Shown: piece by piece, positions 47,634 through 56,326 of the stretch
Layout of the letters: each line of letters begins with the position of its first letter
How positions within the stretch are numbered: position 1 is the stretch's first letter
Assembly: GCF_947492555.1 (NCBI RefSeq)
Contig: NZ_CANLNE010000002.1
Span: 1 to 64,000, forward strand
DNA length: 64,000 nt
Direction of reading: 5' to 3'
DNA from: an uncultured Roseobacter sp.
GTDB lineage: Bacteria; Pseudomonadota; Alphaproteobacteria; Rhodobacterales; Rhodobacteraceae
Position numbers and translations under genes: made by a program
Notes under the pieces: generated by a model
Databases searched by the model: none
Told to the model about the DNA's origin: nothing
Seen by the model: only the letters and a program-made list of their open reading frames with translations

Positions 47634-48821
47634 TCAGACACCCGCATCAATGATCGCCTTGGCCAGAATCGGAATTGTGTGTTCGTTCAGCCCGGCGATA
47701 TTCATCCGGCTGTCCGAGACCATGTAAATCCCGTGCTTCTCCCGCATCTCGACCACCTTGTCAGGCGTGGTGCCAAGGCGCGAGAACATGCCCCGGTGCT
47801 GCGCCAGAAACCCGAACCGGTCAGAGCCGGACAGCCGTTGCAATTCGCCTGCCAGCTGACTGCGCAAGCCCAGCATACTGGACCGCACCTCCTCCAGCTC
47901 CGCCATCCAATCCGCCTTCAGCGCGTCGTCATTCAGGATCATCGTCACCAGACGCGCGCCATGATCCGGCGGGAAGGAAAAGTTCTGTCGGTTGAGAAAG
48001 GCCAGCGTGTCCTGATGCAGCTTGCGGGCTTCGGTGTTCTGGCTCACGGCCATCAACAGGCCGGTGCGCTCCCGGTAAATCCCGAAATTCTTGGAACAGC
48101 TGGCCGCGATCAGACATTCCGGAACCGACGACGCCACAAGGCGGGTGGCGGCGGCGTCTTCCTCCAAACCATCGCCAAAGCCCTGATAGGCGATATCGAT
48201 CATCGGCACCGCGCCGGTTTCCAGCAGCACGTCGACAACGGCGCGCCATTCGGTCATGTTCAGGTTGGCACCTGTCGGGTTGTGACAGCAGCCGTGCAGC
48301 AGGACCACGTCCCCCGCCCTGGCTGTTTTGATATCCTCGATCATCCCGTCGAAATCGACGCCGCGCGTGTCCTCATCGAAATAGCGATAGTTCACCACTT
48401 CGATACCCAGATAGCCCAGAATGGACAGATGGTTTGGCCACGTGGGGTCAGAGACAAAGACTCGCGCCTCGGGGCGTGCCATCTGGATGAGCTCAAACGC
48501 CTGACGCACGGCGCCCGTCCCGCCGGGCGTGGCCACCGCCGCGACACTGTCACGGGGCACTGCGTCGCGCAGCACCAGATTGATCATCGCATCGGAGAAG
48601 GCCGGGTCACCGGCAAGGCCGGTATAGACCTTTGTGTCCTGCGCTTCCCAAAGCTGATGTTCGGCCGCCTTCACGGCCCGCATGATCGGCGTCAGGCCCG
48701 TTGCATCCTTGTAGACACCCACCCCCAGATCGATCTTGGTCGGGCGCGGATCGTCCTTGTACATCTGCATCAGGGCAAGAATGCCATCGGCAGGACGGGT
48801 TTTCAGGCTTTCAAACATCAT
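47634..48821 (-). CDS. tyrB: Aromatic amino acid aminotransferase
   Basis: A 395-residue class I PLP aminotransferase of the aspartate/aromatic (type Ia) group. HGCCHNPTGANL near residue 180 and AASCSKNFGIYRERTG with the PLP lysine near 245 are diagnostic, and SDSRMNIAGL near the end holds the substrate-carboxylate Arg. It should transaminate tyrosine and phenylalanine and possibly aspartate. Start at ATGATG (48821) follows GGAG and overlaps the sseA stop by four bases. Confidence 0.92.
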   Translation of the reverse strand: MMFESLKTRPADGILALMQMYKDDPRPTKIDLGVGVYKDATGLTPIMRAVKAAEHQLWEAQDTKVYTGLAGDPAFSDAMINLVLRDAVPRDSVAAVATPGGTGAVRQAFELIQMARPEARVFVSDPTWPNHLSILGYLGIEVVNYRYFDEDTRGVDFDGMIEDIKTARAGDVVLLHGCCHNPTGANLNMTEWRAVVDVLLETGAVPMIDIAYQGFGDGLEEDAAATRLVASSVPECLIAASCSKNFGIYRERTGLLMAVSQNTEARKLHQDTLAFLNRQNFSFPPDHGARLVTMILNDDALKADWMAELEEVRSSMLGLRSQLAGELQRLSGSDRFGFLAQHRGMFSRLGTTPDKVVEMREKHGIYMVSDSRMNIAGLNEHTIPILAKAIIDAGV

Positions 48822-49672
48822 GCGTCTCCGGTTGCGACAGGTACGGTGGGAAACATCCCCCATTCGGCCCAGGAGCCGTCATAGACGGACCACTGAAGAT
48901 GCCCCATGCGCTCCAGCGCCAGGGCGAGGATCGCCGCCGTCACGCCCGACCCGCAGGAGGTTATGATCGGCTTGTCGAGGTCCACGCCTGCGGCTTCGAA
49001 AACCGCGCGGCAGGCTTCGGGATCTTTCAGGGTGCTGTCGGCGTTCAGCAGGTCAGCAAAGGGTACGTTGCGCGCGCCGGGTATGTGACCAGACCGCAGG
49101 CCTTCGCGGGGCTCGGGCGCTTCCCCGCGAAACCGCGCGGCTGCCCGCGCATCGACAATAACGTGGTCCTCCAGCTTCGACGCCGCAGACACCTGCGTCA
49201 CGTCCCGCACAAGATGGTTCTGGAACCGGACAGTCATGTGCCTGTCCCGAATGACCGGGGGCATATCCTCGATGGGATGACCTTCGGCCTGCCATTTGGG
49301 CAAGCCGCCGTCCAGAACGGCCACATTCTCCTGACCCATCAAACGGAAAAGCCACCAGACCCGCGCGGCAGACATCAAACCAGCGCCGTCATAAACAACT
49401 ACCTGATGGCCATCGCCAACGCCCATTGCCCGCAGCCGGGACATGAATTTTTCAACCGGAGGCGCCATATGCGGCAAATCGGAGCGATGGTCGGAAATAT
49501 CGTCGATGTCGAAAAACCGGGCCCCTGGAATATGCGCCGCATCGTATTCCGCTTTCGGATCGCGGCCAGCGTCAGGCAGGTACCAGGACGCGTCGAGTAT
49601 CCGCAGATCCGGATCCTTTAGGTGCTGGGCCAGCCAGGCGGTGGAAACCAGTGTTTTCGGATCATCGGACAT
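48818..49672 (-). CDS. sseA: 3-mercaptopyruvate sulfurtransferase
   Basis: A 284-residue protein of two rhodanese domains. The active cysteine is C240 in SCGSGVTAAI; this CG(S/A)GVTA loop distinguishes mercaptopyruvate sulfurtransferases from thiosulfate sulfurtransferases (CRKG/A). The inactive first domain spans about 1-140. It moves sulfur from 3-mercaptopyruvate to thiols or cyanide. It heads an operon with tyrB, which could supply mercaptopyruvate by transaminating cysteine. Confidence 0.94.
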   Translation of the reverse strand: MSDDPKTLVSTAWLAQHLKDPDLRILDASWYLPDAGRDPKAEYDAAHIPGARFFDIDDISDHRSDLPHMAPPVEKFMSRLRAMGVGDGHQVVVYDGAGLMSAARVWWLFRLMGQENVAVLDGGLPKWQAEGHPIEDMPPVIRDRHMTVRFQNHLVRDVTQVSAASKLEDHVIVDARAAARFRGEAPEPREGLRSGHIPGARNVPFADLLNADSTLKDPEACRAVFEAAGVDLDKPIITSCGSGVTAAILALALERMGHLQWSVYDGSWAEWGMFPTVPVATGDA

Positions 49673-49744
49673 GAGATTCTCCTAGTGCTGCAGATCGGCT
49701 TCTGGGTACCCTCCGCCAGCTGCAGTGGCAAGCCTGCTTGCGCG

Positions 49745-49817
49745 CGGGTGGCCTGAAGCCCACCCTACCTGTCTACCACGGCGCTCACCGCCTGCAGGTA
49801 AGGTGGGCTTCAGGCCA
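49745..49817. repeat. Long intergenic inverted repeat
   Basis: Two 24-base arms (49745-49768 and 49794-49817) pair with one mismatch around a 25-base loop, between the ends of the sseA upstream region and the smpB stop. Each arm has the core GGTGGCCTGAAGCCCACC, itself almost palindromic. No T-run follows, so it is better described as a REP-like unit than a terminator. Similar GGGCTTCAG-type units are, from memory, common in Roseobacter-group intergenic DNA. Confidence 0.75.
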
Positions 49818-49824
49818 CCTTTGC

Positions 49825-50313
49825 CTATCCGTGGTCTTTCATCAGACGCGACTTTTGACGTGACCAGTCCCGCTTGGCCGCGGTTTCGCGTTTGTCGTGC
49901 AGCTTTTTGCCTTTGGCGACGCCGATCTTTATCTTCGCCATGCCACGGTGGTTGAAGTAGAGCACCAAGGGCACAAGTGTCATGCCCTTGCGTTGGGTGG
50001 CATTCCAAAGGTCAGCCAGTTGCTTGCGCGAGATCAGTAGCTTGCGCCGACGCCGCTCCGCGTGTTGAAAGCTCTTGGCCTGCTTGTAGGGTGCGATGTA
50101 GCTGTTGACCAACCACAGCTCCCCGTCCTCCACGGCGGCGTAGCTTTCGGCAATGTTCGCCCCGCCCCCGCGCAGGGATTTCACTTCCGAGCCTTCCAGA
50201 ATGATCCCACACTCCAGATCTTCCTCGATCGCATAGTCGAACCGTGCCCGCCGGTTTTCGGCGACCACCTTGTAGTTCGGATCGGATTTGGATGCTGATT
50301 TCACCTGGGCCAT
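49825..50313 (-). CDS. smpB: SsrA-binding protein
   Basis: A 162-residue SmpB that binds tmRNA and delivers it to stalled ribosomes. It has the family segments [46 protein letters not shown] and the basic C-terminal [17 protein letters not shown] that sits in the empty mRNA channel. The ATG at 50313 gives the usual short N-terminus; the frame is open further upstream. No tmRNA gene was found nearby. Confidence 0.97.
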   Translation of the reverse strand: MAQVKSASKSDPNYKVVAENRRARFDYAIEEDLECGIILEGSEVKSLRGGGANIAESYAAVEDGELWLVNSYIAPYKQAKSFQHAERRRRKLLISRKQLADLWNATQRKGMTLVPLVLYFNHRGMAKIKIGVAKGKKLHDKRETAAKRDWSRQKSRLMKDHG

Positions 50314-50451
50314 GGGCGCAGATGTAGTGCCTGCGATCTCCACGCGCAAGCCGCCCCGCATGGACACTTGTGCCCTTCATGGCCCGTACACATAGGCGTC
50401 TACAGAAAAATAGTGTATGCAAGGCGGATAATTCATTCCCGGGAGGTCCAG

Positions 50452-51303
50452 ATGTTCAACCCGACAGCAACGCTGGCGTCCTCCTTCGGCGACCACCTAT
50501 CGGAGACATTCCTGCAGTATTTTTCCGGACGAGAACCGGAATATGCTGCCTTCATAAACGGATGCGCCAAGATGGTGCTGGAGCGGCTGGCCAATTCAGA
50601 CGCGCTTTATCACAACGCCGAACACACGATCATGGTAACGCTTGTGGGTCAGCAGATCATACGCGGGCGTCTGGTTACCGAAGCCCTGCAACCCTGCGAC
50701 TGGCTGCACTACATCGTCGCCCTGCTTCTGCACGATGTCGGATACATGCGCGATATCTGCAAGGGGGATGTCGGATCAAAGGTGGTCATTGATCCTTCAG
50801 GCAAGACCATCACCCCGCCTCGTGGGGCCTCCGACGCTTACCTCGCACCCTATCACGTGGACCGGGGCATGATGTACGCCCGCCAGCGGTTTGCCGACTC
50901 GGCCCTGATTGACGAAGAACGCATTGCAGCGGCCATCGATTACACCCGCTTCCCGGTGCCCGATGACGCGCATTACGGCTCCACCACAAGCGAACCGGCT
51001 CTGGTACGGGCGGCCGACCTGATCGGCCAAATGGCGGATCCGTTTTATCACCGCAAAATCGGCGCGCTTTACCTGGAGTTCGAGGAGACCGGCATGGCCA
51101 AGCAGCTTGGCTACAAAAGCGCGGTGGACCTGATGGAAAAGTTTCCCGATTTCTTCTGGGCGCAGGTGCAACCGCTGATCGGCCCGGCGCTGAACCATCT
51201 GGAACACACGATGGAAGGCAAGCAGTGGGTGGCGCAACTCTATAACCACATCTTTCAGGTACACCATCGGACCAGCCTTCTGGGTCCTTTCGACGGCCGG
51301 TAA
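50452..51303 (+). CDS. HD-domain metal-dependent phosphohydrolase
   Basis: A 283-residue protein with an HD motif: DALYHNAEHTIMVT gives the first metal His and ALLLHDVGYMRD the HD pair, followed by HVDRGMMYA. This resembles the HD/PDEase-like hydrolases acting on cyclic or other nucleotides. No sensory domain or membrane segment is attached, so the substrate is open. The ATG at 50452 follows a strong GGGAGGTCCAG. Confidence 0.88.
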   Translation: MFNPTATLASSFGDHLSETFLQYFSGREPEYAAFINGCAKMVLERLANSDALYHNAEHTIMVTLVGQQIIRGRLVTEALQPCDWLHYIVALLLHDVGYMRDICKGDVGSKVVIDPSGKTITPPRGASDAYLAPYHVDRGMMYARQRFADSALIDEERIAAAIDYTRFPVPDDAHYGSTTSEPALVRAADLIGQMADPFYHRKIGALYLEFEETGMAKQLGYKSAVDLMEKFPDFFWAQVQPLIGPALNHLEHTMEGKQWVAQLYNHIFQVHHRTSLLGPFDGR

Positions 51304-51312
51304 CCTACCAGG

Positions 51313-52131
51313 TCAGTCCCCCAGCTTGGCGTGCACCTCATCGAGGTCGATCTCGGAGACAGGCATCTTGTTGCCAGGGTTCTCGAAATCATACCGAAAG
51401 AGCTCGAAATCCCGTTTGTAGATCTCATAGACCAGATGCATCGACAGATCGTCGAAATACGCCTCAACCGGATGTGCCCGCTTGGGCCCATGCCCTTCGC
51501 TTTCGTTAAAGCGCGGCACCTCATCCAGCTTAATCTGATACGGTGTCTCAATCGCATTCAGAACCTCCTGCATGCCTTCGTTGAAACTCTCCGTCCAGAC
51601 GATCTTGTCGTATGTGCCGCCGTTTACGATAAAGGTGCTGACATGGCCTGACATCGCCGACCAATGAATGTCCGGATCCATGGGTTTACGAAATTTGATG
51701 GTGTCGCGCGCGAAGAGAAGAAACCGGCGGAACGACGCGATCTGGTCAAATTCCTCCTGACCGTCATCGCCCCCCACATCGATACCGTATTTCTGCACCA
51801 ACACCGGCACCAGATTGCCGCGATACCGTTTGCCATTGCGCTGAATACCGCAGATCTTGTCGAAGAACGAGCTCAGAACGCGCGTGTAGGGGTTCCGGAC
51901 ACAGGTGAAAGCATAGGATTTATGCTGCTGCACATTTTCGGTGATCGGCGTCTGACTATCGTCCAGCGCCCATTTGTGCAGCCCCTCTTTCGCATCATGG
52001 ATGTCCCCGTCGAAAAATACGCCGTGATCTGAATAGTACATGATCTGACCGATGGTCGAACAGGCGCATTTGGGCACCACGCGGTACACCATGCTTTCAC
52101 TGGTGGTCATCCAGGTTCCTGGGAAACCCAT
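51313..52131 (-). CDS. Sulfotransferase family 2 protein
   Basis: A 272-residue PAPS-dependent sulfotransferase. The 5'-phosphosulfate loop is RVVPKCACSTIGQ near residues 17-29 and the 3'-phosphate site is CVRNPYTRVLSSFFDKI near 78-94, the signature pair of carbohydrate sulfotransferases. The absence of signal peptide or membrane helix places it in the cytoplasm, where it could sulfate a lipid- or nucleotide-linked glycan. It is divergent from a GT14-type glycosyltransferase across a 145-base AT-rich promoter region, suggesting joint work on one polysaccharide. Confidence 0.88.
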   Translation of the reverse strand: MGFPGTWMTTSESMVYRVVPKCACSTIGQIMYYSDHGVFFDGDIHDAKEGLHKWALDDSQTPITENVQQHKSYAFTCVRNPYTRVLSSFFDKICGIQRNGKRYRGNLVPVLVQKYGIDVGGDDGQEEFDQIASFRRFLLFARDTIKFRKPMDPDIHWSAMSGHVSTFIVNGGTYDKIVWTESFNEGMQEVLNAIETPYQIKLDEVPRFNESEGHGPKRAHPVEAYFDDLSMHLVYEIYKRDFELFRYDFENPGNKMPVSEIDLDEVHAKLGD

Positions 52132-52276
52132 ACTGTTTAACTCCTGCCCGGTCCGCCCGTTTTGAGGCTTTTGACGATGTTAGGTTAGAAAAAAGCAAAT
52201 AATTTCGGTTTATTCAATGAGCCTTCATGCTTATCAACATATAGAGTGGCAACAATAAGAGCAGATCAAATCAAAC

Positions 52277-53854
52277 GTGGCAAAGATCGCCTTTATCCTT
52301 TTATGCCATAAAGACCCCGATGCCATCATCCGGCAGGCGGAGAAATTAACTGCGGCTGGCGACTACATGGCCATCCACTTCGATGCCCGCGCCAATCCAG
52401 AACATTACCAAAAAATCCGCAAAGCATTGAACGGAAATGCGAACGTGACCTTTGCCCGCAAACGCGTGAAATGCGGTTGGGGGGAGTGGTCACTGGTACA
52501 GGCCACATTGAACGCTGTTCAAGCCGCGGTGGATGCCTACCCGCGCGCGACGCATTTCTACATGCTGTCGGGCGATTGCATGGCGATCAAGACAGCTGAA
52601 TACACCCACCAATTTCTGGATGAAAACGACGCGGATTTCATCGAGAGCTTCGATTACTTCGAAAGCGACTGGATCAAGACCGGCATGAAGGAGGAACGGC
52701 TGATATACCGTCACTTCTTCAACGAACGCAAACACAAGCATCTGTTCTATGCGTCGATGGACCTGCAGCGGCGCCTGAAGCTCGATCGCAAACTGCCCGA
52801 TGACATTCAGATCAGGATCGGCAGCCAGTGGTGGTGCCTGCGTCGTGAGACGGTTGAGAAGATGCTCGAGTTTCTGAAAGAGCGCCGTGACGTGATGCGT
52901 TTTTTTGCAACCACATGGATTCCGGACGAGACCTTTTTCCAGACCATCGTGCCCCATCTGGTGCCGGAAACGGAAATCCGCAGCCGCACCCTGACCTTCC
53001 TGATGTTCACCGATTACGGGATGCCGGTGACCTTCTACAACGATCACTACGACATGCTGATCAGTCAGGATTACCTCTTTGCCCGCAAGATCAGCCCCGA
53101 GGCCAGCGACCTGAAACGCCGCCTCGGCCTGCTCTATGCCGCCTCGGGCGTGGATTTCCAGATTTCCGGCGAGGGACCAAGCCTCTTTAAGTTCCTCACC
53201 GGGCGCGGACGTATCGGACGCCGCTTTGCCTCGCGGTTCTGGGAAACGGAATCGACGCTGGGCCGCGAGCGGGAATTGCTCGTCGTGGTCTGCAAGAAAT
53301 GGCATGTGGCCAAGCGGGTGCTGGAACGCATCCGGCAAACCACCAATGTGCCCGCGGTCGAATACCTCTTCAACGAAGAGGACACGCCCCTGCCAGATCT
53401 TGGCGGCATCCAGACCAGCCTTGAAAAACGTACCCGCCACCGCCGGGCGCTGATGCGGATGCTCTTTGACTACTATGAAACCGACCGCATGATCGTCTGC
53501 ATGGACCCGGGCAACATCGAGCTGCTGCAGGACTTCGCCGCAGACAGATCCGTTACCCGCCTGTTGGAGATCGAATGCGGCTTTACGGATGAATACCTGA
53601 TTGGCCACGCCATGCGCGTGGGGCTTGCGGGGGAGCAGACCTCGACCGAGACGCTGGAGCGGCTGCTGCCCACCATCCGCAACGACATGATCTTTGAAAG
53701 CGACCGCATCAGGGACGCCGAATTCAAGAATTACAACCGCGTCCGTGAAACCGGTGATCTGGATGACAATGCGCAGGCGCTGGCGCAGTTCCTGTCGATC
53801 TCACAGGATTCCGCGCGCGAAATCGCCAGCAGCCCGCATCTCTTTGCCGATTGA
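52277..53854 (+). CDS. Core-2/I-branching (GT14-like) glycosyltransferase
   Basis: A 525-residue protein. Residues 1-260 are a GT-A fold of the Core-2/I-branching beta-1,6-N-acetylglucosaminyltransferase family (AFILLCHKDPDAIIRQAE, HFYMLSGDCMAIK, IGSQWWCLRRETVE, WIPDETFFQTI). Residues about 290-525 form an additional domain (RELLVVVCKKWHVAKRVLER, LFDYYETDRMIVC) found in bacterial homologues and of unknown role. GTG start at 52277. It probably adds a sugar to a surface glycan; donor and acceptor are unknown. It ends nine bases before the HIT gene. Confidence 0.85.
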   Translation: MAKIAFILLCHKDPDAIIRQAEKLTAAGDYMAIHFDARANPEHYQKIRKALNGNANVTFARKRVKCGWGEWSLVQATLNAVQAAVDAYPRATHFYMLSGDCMAIKTAEYTHQFLDENDADFIESFDYFESDWIKTGMKEERLIYRHFFNERKHKHLFYASMDLQRRLKLDRKLPDDIQIRIGSQWWCLRRETVEKMLEFLKERRDVMRFFATTWIPDETFFQTIVPHLVPETEIRSRTLTFLMFTDYGMPVTFYNDHYDMLISQDYLFARKISPEASDLKRRLGLLYAASGVDFQISGEGPSLFKFLTGRGRIGRRFASRFWETESTLGRERELLVVVCKKWHVAKRVLERIRQTTNVPAVEYLFNEEDTPLPDLGGIQTSLEKRTRHRRALMRMLFDYYETDRMIVCMDPGNIELLQDFAADRSVTRLLEIECGFTDEYLIGHAMRVGLAGEQTSTETLERLLPTIRNDMIFESDRIRDAEFKNYNRVRETGDLDDNAQALAQFLSISQDSAREIASSPHLFAD

Positions 53855-53863
53855 GGACCCCAC

Positions 53864-54241
53864 ATGAGCTACGCCTACGACGATCAGAACATCTTTGCAA
53901 AAATCCTGCGCGGCGAGATTCCGAACACCACCGTGCTGGAGACCGAACACAGCCTCGCCTTTCGCGATCTCTATCCGCAGGCCCCAACCCATGTACTGGT
54001 GATCCCGAAAGGGCCTTACGTGAGTTACGACCATTTCGCGTCAGAGGCATCGGAGGCGGAAATCGTCGATTACACCCGCGCCATTGCAGAAGTGTGCCGG
54101 ATGGAAGGTGTCGCCCTGACGGCAGGCGACGGGTTTCGCATGATCTCCAACGCCGGGTCAGACGGTGTGCAGGACGTGCCGCATCTGCATGTGCATATTC
54201 TGGGCGGGCGCCCTTTGGGCCGGATGCTGGCGAAGGCCTAA
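53864..54241 (+). CDS. HIT family protein
   Basis: A 125-residue histidine-triad protein of the Hint/HinT branch. The catalytic triad is H107, H109 and H111 in PHLHVHILGGRPLG. FAKILRGEIPNTTVLE and HVLVIPKGPYVSYDHF are typical. It hydrolyses nucleoside phosphoramidates or acyl-nucleotides. ATG follows GAGGACCCCAC. Confidence 0.95.
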   Translation: MSYAYDDQNIFAKILRGEIPNTTVLETEHSLAFRDLYPQAPTHVLVIPKGPYVSYDHFASEASEAEIVDYTRAIAEVCRMEGVALTAGDGFRMISNAGSDGVQDVPHLHVHILGGRPLGRMLAKA

Positions 54242-54244
54242 GCG

Positions 54245-54895
54245 TCAGTACCCACGCCGTTTTGCTGCCCACCAGCGCCGCAAACGGCTGCGCTTCTCTG
54301 CAAAACTATCCTCGGTGGCTTCCCAGCTATCCTGCATCTCTTCCAGCTTGGGGTCGATCCGCTTTTCGCGAAAACGCCGCCAGCGCACCCAGATACCGTA
54401 GAAGATCGCCGCCAGGAAAAGCAGGATCAGCGCATTCAGCCAGGGCAAGGGTTTGTTGGCCTCCGGCCCCTCCACCGGCCAGACCGAGATCGCATTGGGG
54501 AAGATCGAAAAGAACTCGTTGCGCCAGCCATAGTGACGGATTGCCACATATTGCGGGGCCGCAGACGTTGATTTCGCGTCCGCCGCTTCCGCCTGCAGGT
54601 TCGACGTGTCGAATTTGAAATAGGGCGGCCAGCCCCAGCCGGTGTCTTCGTTTCGGTAGACCATCACCTTGCCGTCGGCCCGGCGCGTCTGGATAAAGAA
54701 CACATCCCGGCTGATCGCATTGGGGTCAGACCCCGCATCGGCCTGCGCCCAAAACAGCCGGTTTTCACCGGGGTCGATCCGCTTTTCGTAGGTATCCGTC
54801 ACCCGCGCGATATCGACCTGTGGCAGCGTGTAGTGAAAGAAAGACGCGACCAGCAGCCAGAAGGCGATGATGAAACCCCATTTGACGTAAAACAT
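54245..54895 (-). CDS. DUF1523 family membrane protein
   Basis: A 216-residue protein with one N-terminal helix (WGFIIAFWLLVASFF) and a second near 155-175 (NALILLFLAAIFYGIWV), enclosing a likely periplasmic domain. Sequence features (HYTLPQVDIARVTDTYEKR, NEDTGWGWPPYFKFD, RHYGWRNEFFSIFPNAI) match DUF1523 proteins of alphaproteobacteria, whose function is unknown. A basic C-terminal tail is cytoplasmic. It lies 11 bases after a small membrane-protein gene on the same strand. Confidence 0.88.
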   Translation of the reverse strand: MFYVKWGFIIAFWLLVASFFHYTLPQVDIARVTDTYEKRIDPGENRLFWAQADAGSDPNAISRDVFFIQTRRADGKVMVYRNEDTGWGWPPYFKFDTSNLQAEAADAKSTSAAPQYVAIRHYGWRNEFFSIFPNAISVWPVEGPEANKPLPWLNALILLFLAAIFYGIWVRWRRFREKRIDPKLEEMQDSWEATEDSFAEKRSRLRRWWAAKRRGY

Positions 54896-54906
54896 GGACC
54901 AGCCCC

Positions 54907-55173
54907 TCAGGCGAAATTTGTGAAATAGATGAGCAGCGCGATGGCAATCGACGGGATGACATAGACGCCCAGGATGAGCTTGCGGCGCAGCGACCCATCG
55001 TAATCCTGCAACCCCGCGCGCACGAAACTCTCGCGGTCGCCGGGGCCTCTGGCTTCATCCCATTCCGCTTCCAGCTTACCGCGCCGGACGGACCGCGAGT
55101 AGAAGGACAGACAGACGTAGATGATTGTCAGGACGATGAACCCGATAAACAGCATCCGTGCCAGTGCGGCCAT
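54907..55173 (-). CDS. Small hypothetical membrane protein
   Basis: An 88-residue protein with a hydrophobic helix at each end (LFIGFIVLTIIYVCLSF, then LILGVYVIPSIAIALLIYF) and a charged middle (RSVRRGKLEAEWDE). The ATG at 55173 follows a strong AAAGGAGATCGGA. It is probably cotranscribed with the DUF1523 gene and may act with it. I do not recognise a named family. Confidence 0.85.
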   Translation of the reverse strand: MAALARMLFIGFIVLTIIYVCLSFYSRSVRRGKLEAEWDEARGPGDRESFVRAGLQDYDGSLRRKLILGVYVIPSIAIALLIYFTNFA

Positions 55174-55285
55174 TCCGATCTCCTTTGTGCGGCTTACCCG
55201 CAATATAGGGGATGTAAACTCTATTTACATCCCATGCGCCCTTGCTTTGATTGCTGCATCGCAAATGTCCTTGCCATTGGGAAGC

Positions 55286-55750
55286 CTATTTTGATGCGGC
55301 GGCGTCGAGCATCGTGCGGGTCAGACCCCGCAGGGTCCTCTGCAGCGCTTCAATCTCCGCCTGTGGCATGCCGGTGGCTTCCAGAATGCAGCCCGGCACA
55401 TGGGCGGCCTGCGCCTCCAGCGCCTGCCCCCGGTCCGTCAGGGCCACCACCACGCGGCGCTCGTCGTCGGGATCGCGGGTGCGCGTGACCAGCCCGGCCT
55501 CTTGCAACCGCTTGATCAGAGGTGTCAGCGTGTTGCTTTCCAGGCTCACCCGCCGCCCGATCTCGCCCACGCTCAATGGGGCGTCGGACCACAGGTTCAG
55601 CATCACCAGGTACTGCGGATAGGTCAGGCCCAAGGGTGCCAGCAGCGGCTTGTAGACCCGCGTAAAGGCCTGCGACGCCGCGTAGAGGTCAAAGCAGATC
55701 ATCGGGGCCATCGGGTCCGCGGTGGTCGGGGGTGTCAGATCGTTCGCCAT
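55286..55750 (-). CDS. ohrR: MarR family organic peroxide sensor OhrR
   Basis: A 154-residue MarR repressor. The reactive cysteine is C19 in MICFDLYAASQAFTRVYKPL, the OhrR signature; a second Cys at 121 (HVPGCILEATGM) is where two-cysteine OhrR proteins form a disulfide on oxidation. The winged helix is SVGEIGRRVSLESNTLTPLIK with RDPDDERRVVV in the wing. It is divergent from ohr, and two operator-like repeats lie between them, so it should repress ohr and itself until oxidised by organic hydroperoxides. Confidence 0.94.
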   Translation of the reverse strand: MANDLTPPTTADPMAPMICFDLYAASQAFTRVYKPLLAPLGLTYPQYLVMLNLWSDAPLSVGEIGRRVSLESNTLTPLIKRLQEAGLVTRTRDPDDERRVVVALTDRGQALEAQAAHVPGCILEATGMPQAEIEALQRTLRGLTRTMLDAAASK

Positions 55751-55758
55751 ACCATTAA

Positions 55759-55779
55759 TTTAGGTCGCGGGCGATTTAA
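55759..55779. promoter_or_regulatory. Candidate OhrR operator 1
   Basis: Matches TTTAnnTCGCGnnCGATnnnAA (first copy, one spacer base shorter) and lies 8 bases before the ohrR start, overlapping its ribosome site or 5' end. It aligns base for base with the second copy at 55809-55830. Imperfect dyad symmetry is visible. Confidence 0.6.
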
Positions 55780-55808
55780 TCGCAAGGTTGACAAGATCGA
55801 TTCCATTA

Positions 55809-55830
55809 TTTATATCGCGTACGATAATAA
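55809..55830. promoter_or_regulatory. Candidate OhrR operator 2
   Basis: Second copy of the same TTTAnnTCGCG-nnCGAT pattern, 50 bases from the first and about 27 bases before the ohr start, where it would cover the ohr core promoter. Arms TTATATCG and CGATAATAA form an imperfect inverted repeat. Confidence 0.65.
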
Positions 55831-55856
55831 CGCACCCGATATAAAAGGAGATACCT

Positions 55857-56285
55857 ATGCCCACCAAAGTTCTCTACAGCACAAGCGCCACAGCCACGGG
55901 CGGCGGCCGCGAAGGCACGTCCCGCGTCGATGATGGCAGTTTCACCGCGCAACTGGTCACCCCCAAGGAGCTTGGCGGCGCAGGCGGGGACGGTGTGAAC
56001 CCCGAACAGCTCTTTGCCACCGGCTACGCGGCCTGCTTCCTCGGCGCGCTGCGCTTTTACGCGGGCCAGAACAAGATCGACGTGCCGGATGACGCGTCGG
56101 TGAATGTCACCGTCGGCATCGGCCCGCGCGAAGACCTCGGCTTTGGCCTCGACGTTAAAATCAAGGTATCCCTGCCGGGCGTCGATGCAGCCGTGGCAGA
56201 CGACCTGATCGCGGGTGGCCACAAAGTCTGTCCCTACAGCCACGCGACCAAAGGCAGCCTGAGCATCACGCCGGAACGTGCCTGA
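55857..56285 (+). CDS. ohr: Organic hydroperoxide resistance protein (Ohr)
   Basis: A 142-residue OsmC/Ohr-family thiol peroxidase. The catalytic Cys are C60 (GYAACFLGAL) and C125 (HKVCPYSHAT). It detoxifies fatty-acid and other organic hydroperoxides using lipoylated proteins. ATG follows AAAGGAGATACCT. It is controlled by the divergent ohrR through the operators in the 106-base gap. Confidence 0.96.
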   Translation: MPTKVLYSTSATATGGGREGTSRVDDGSFTAQLVTPKELGGAGGDGVNPEQLFATGYAACFLGALRFYAGQNKIDVPDDASVNVTVGIGPREDLGFGLDVKIKVSLPGVDAAVADDLIAGGHKVCPYSHATKGSLSITPERA

Positions 56286-56326
56286 TAGCACCGCCGCGGC
56301 CCTGCCAAAAGCCGCGGCGCACCGGT

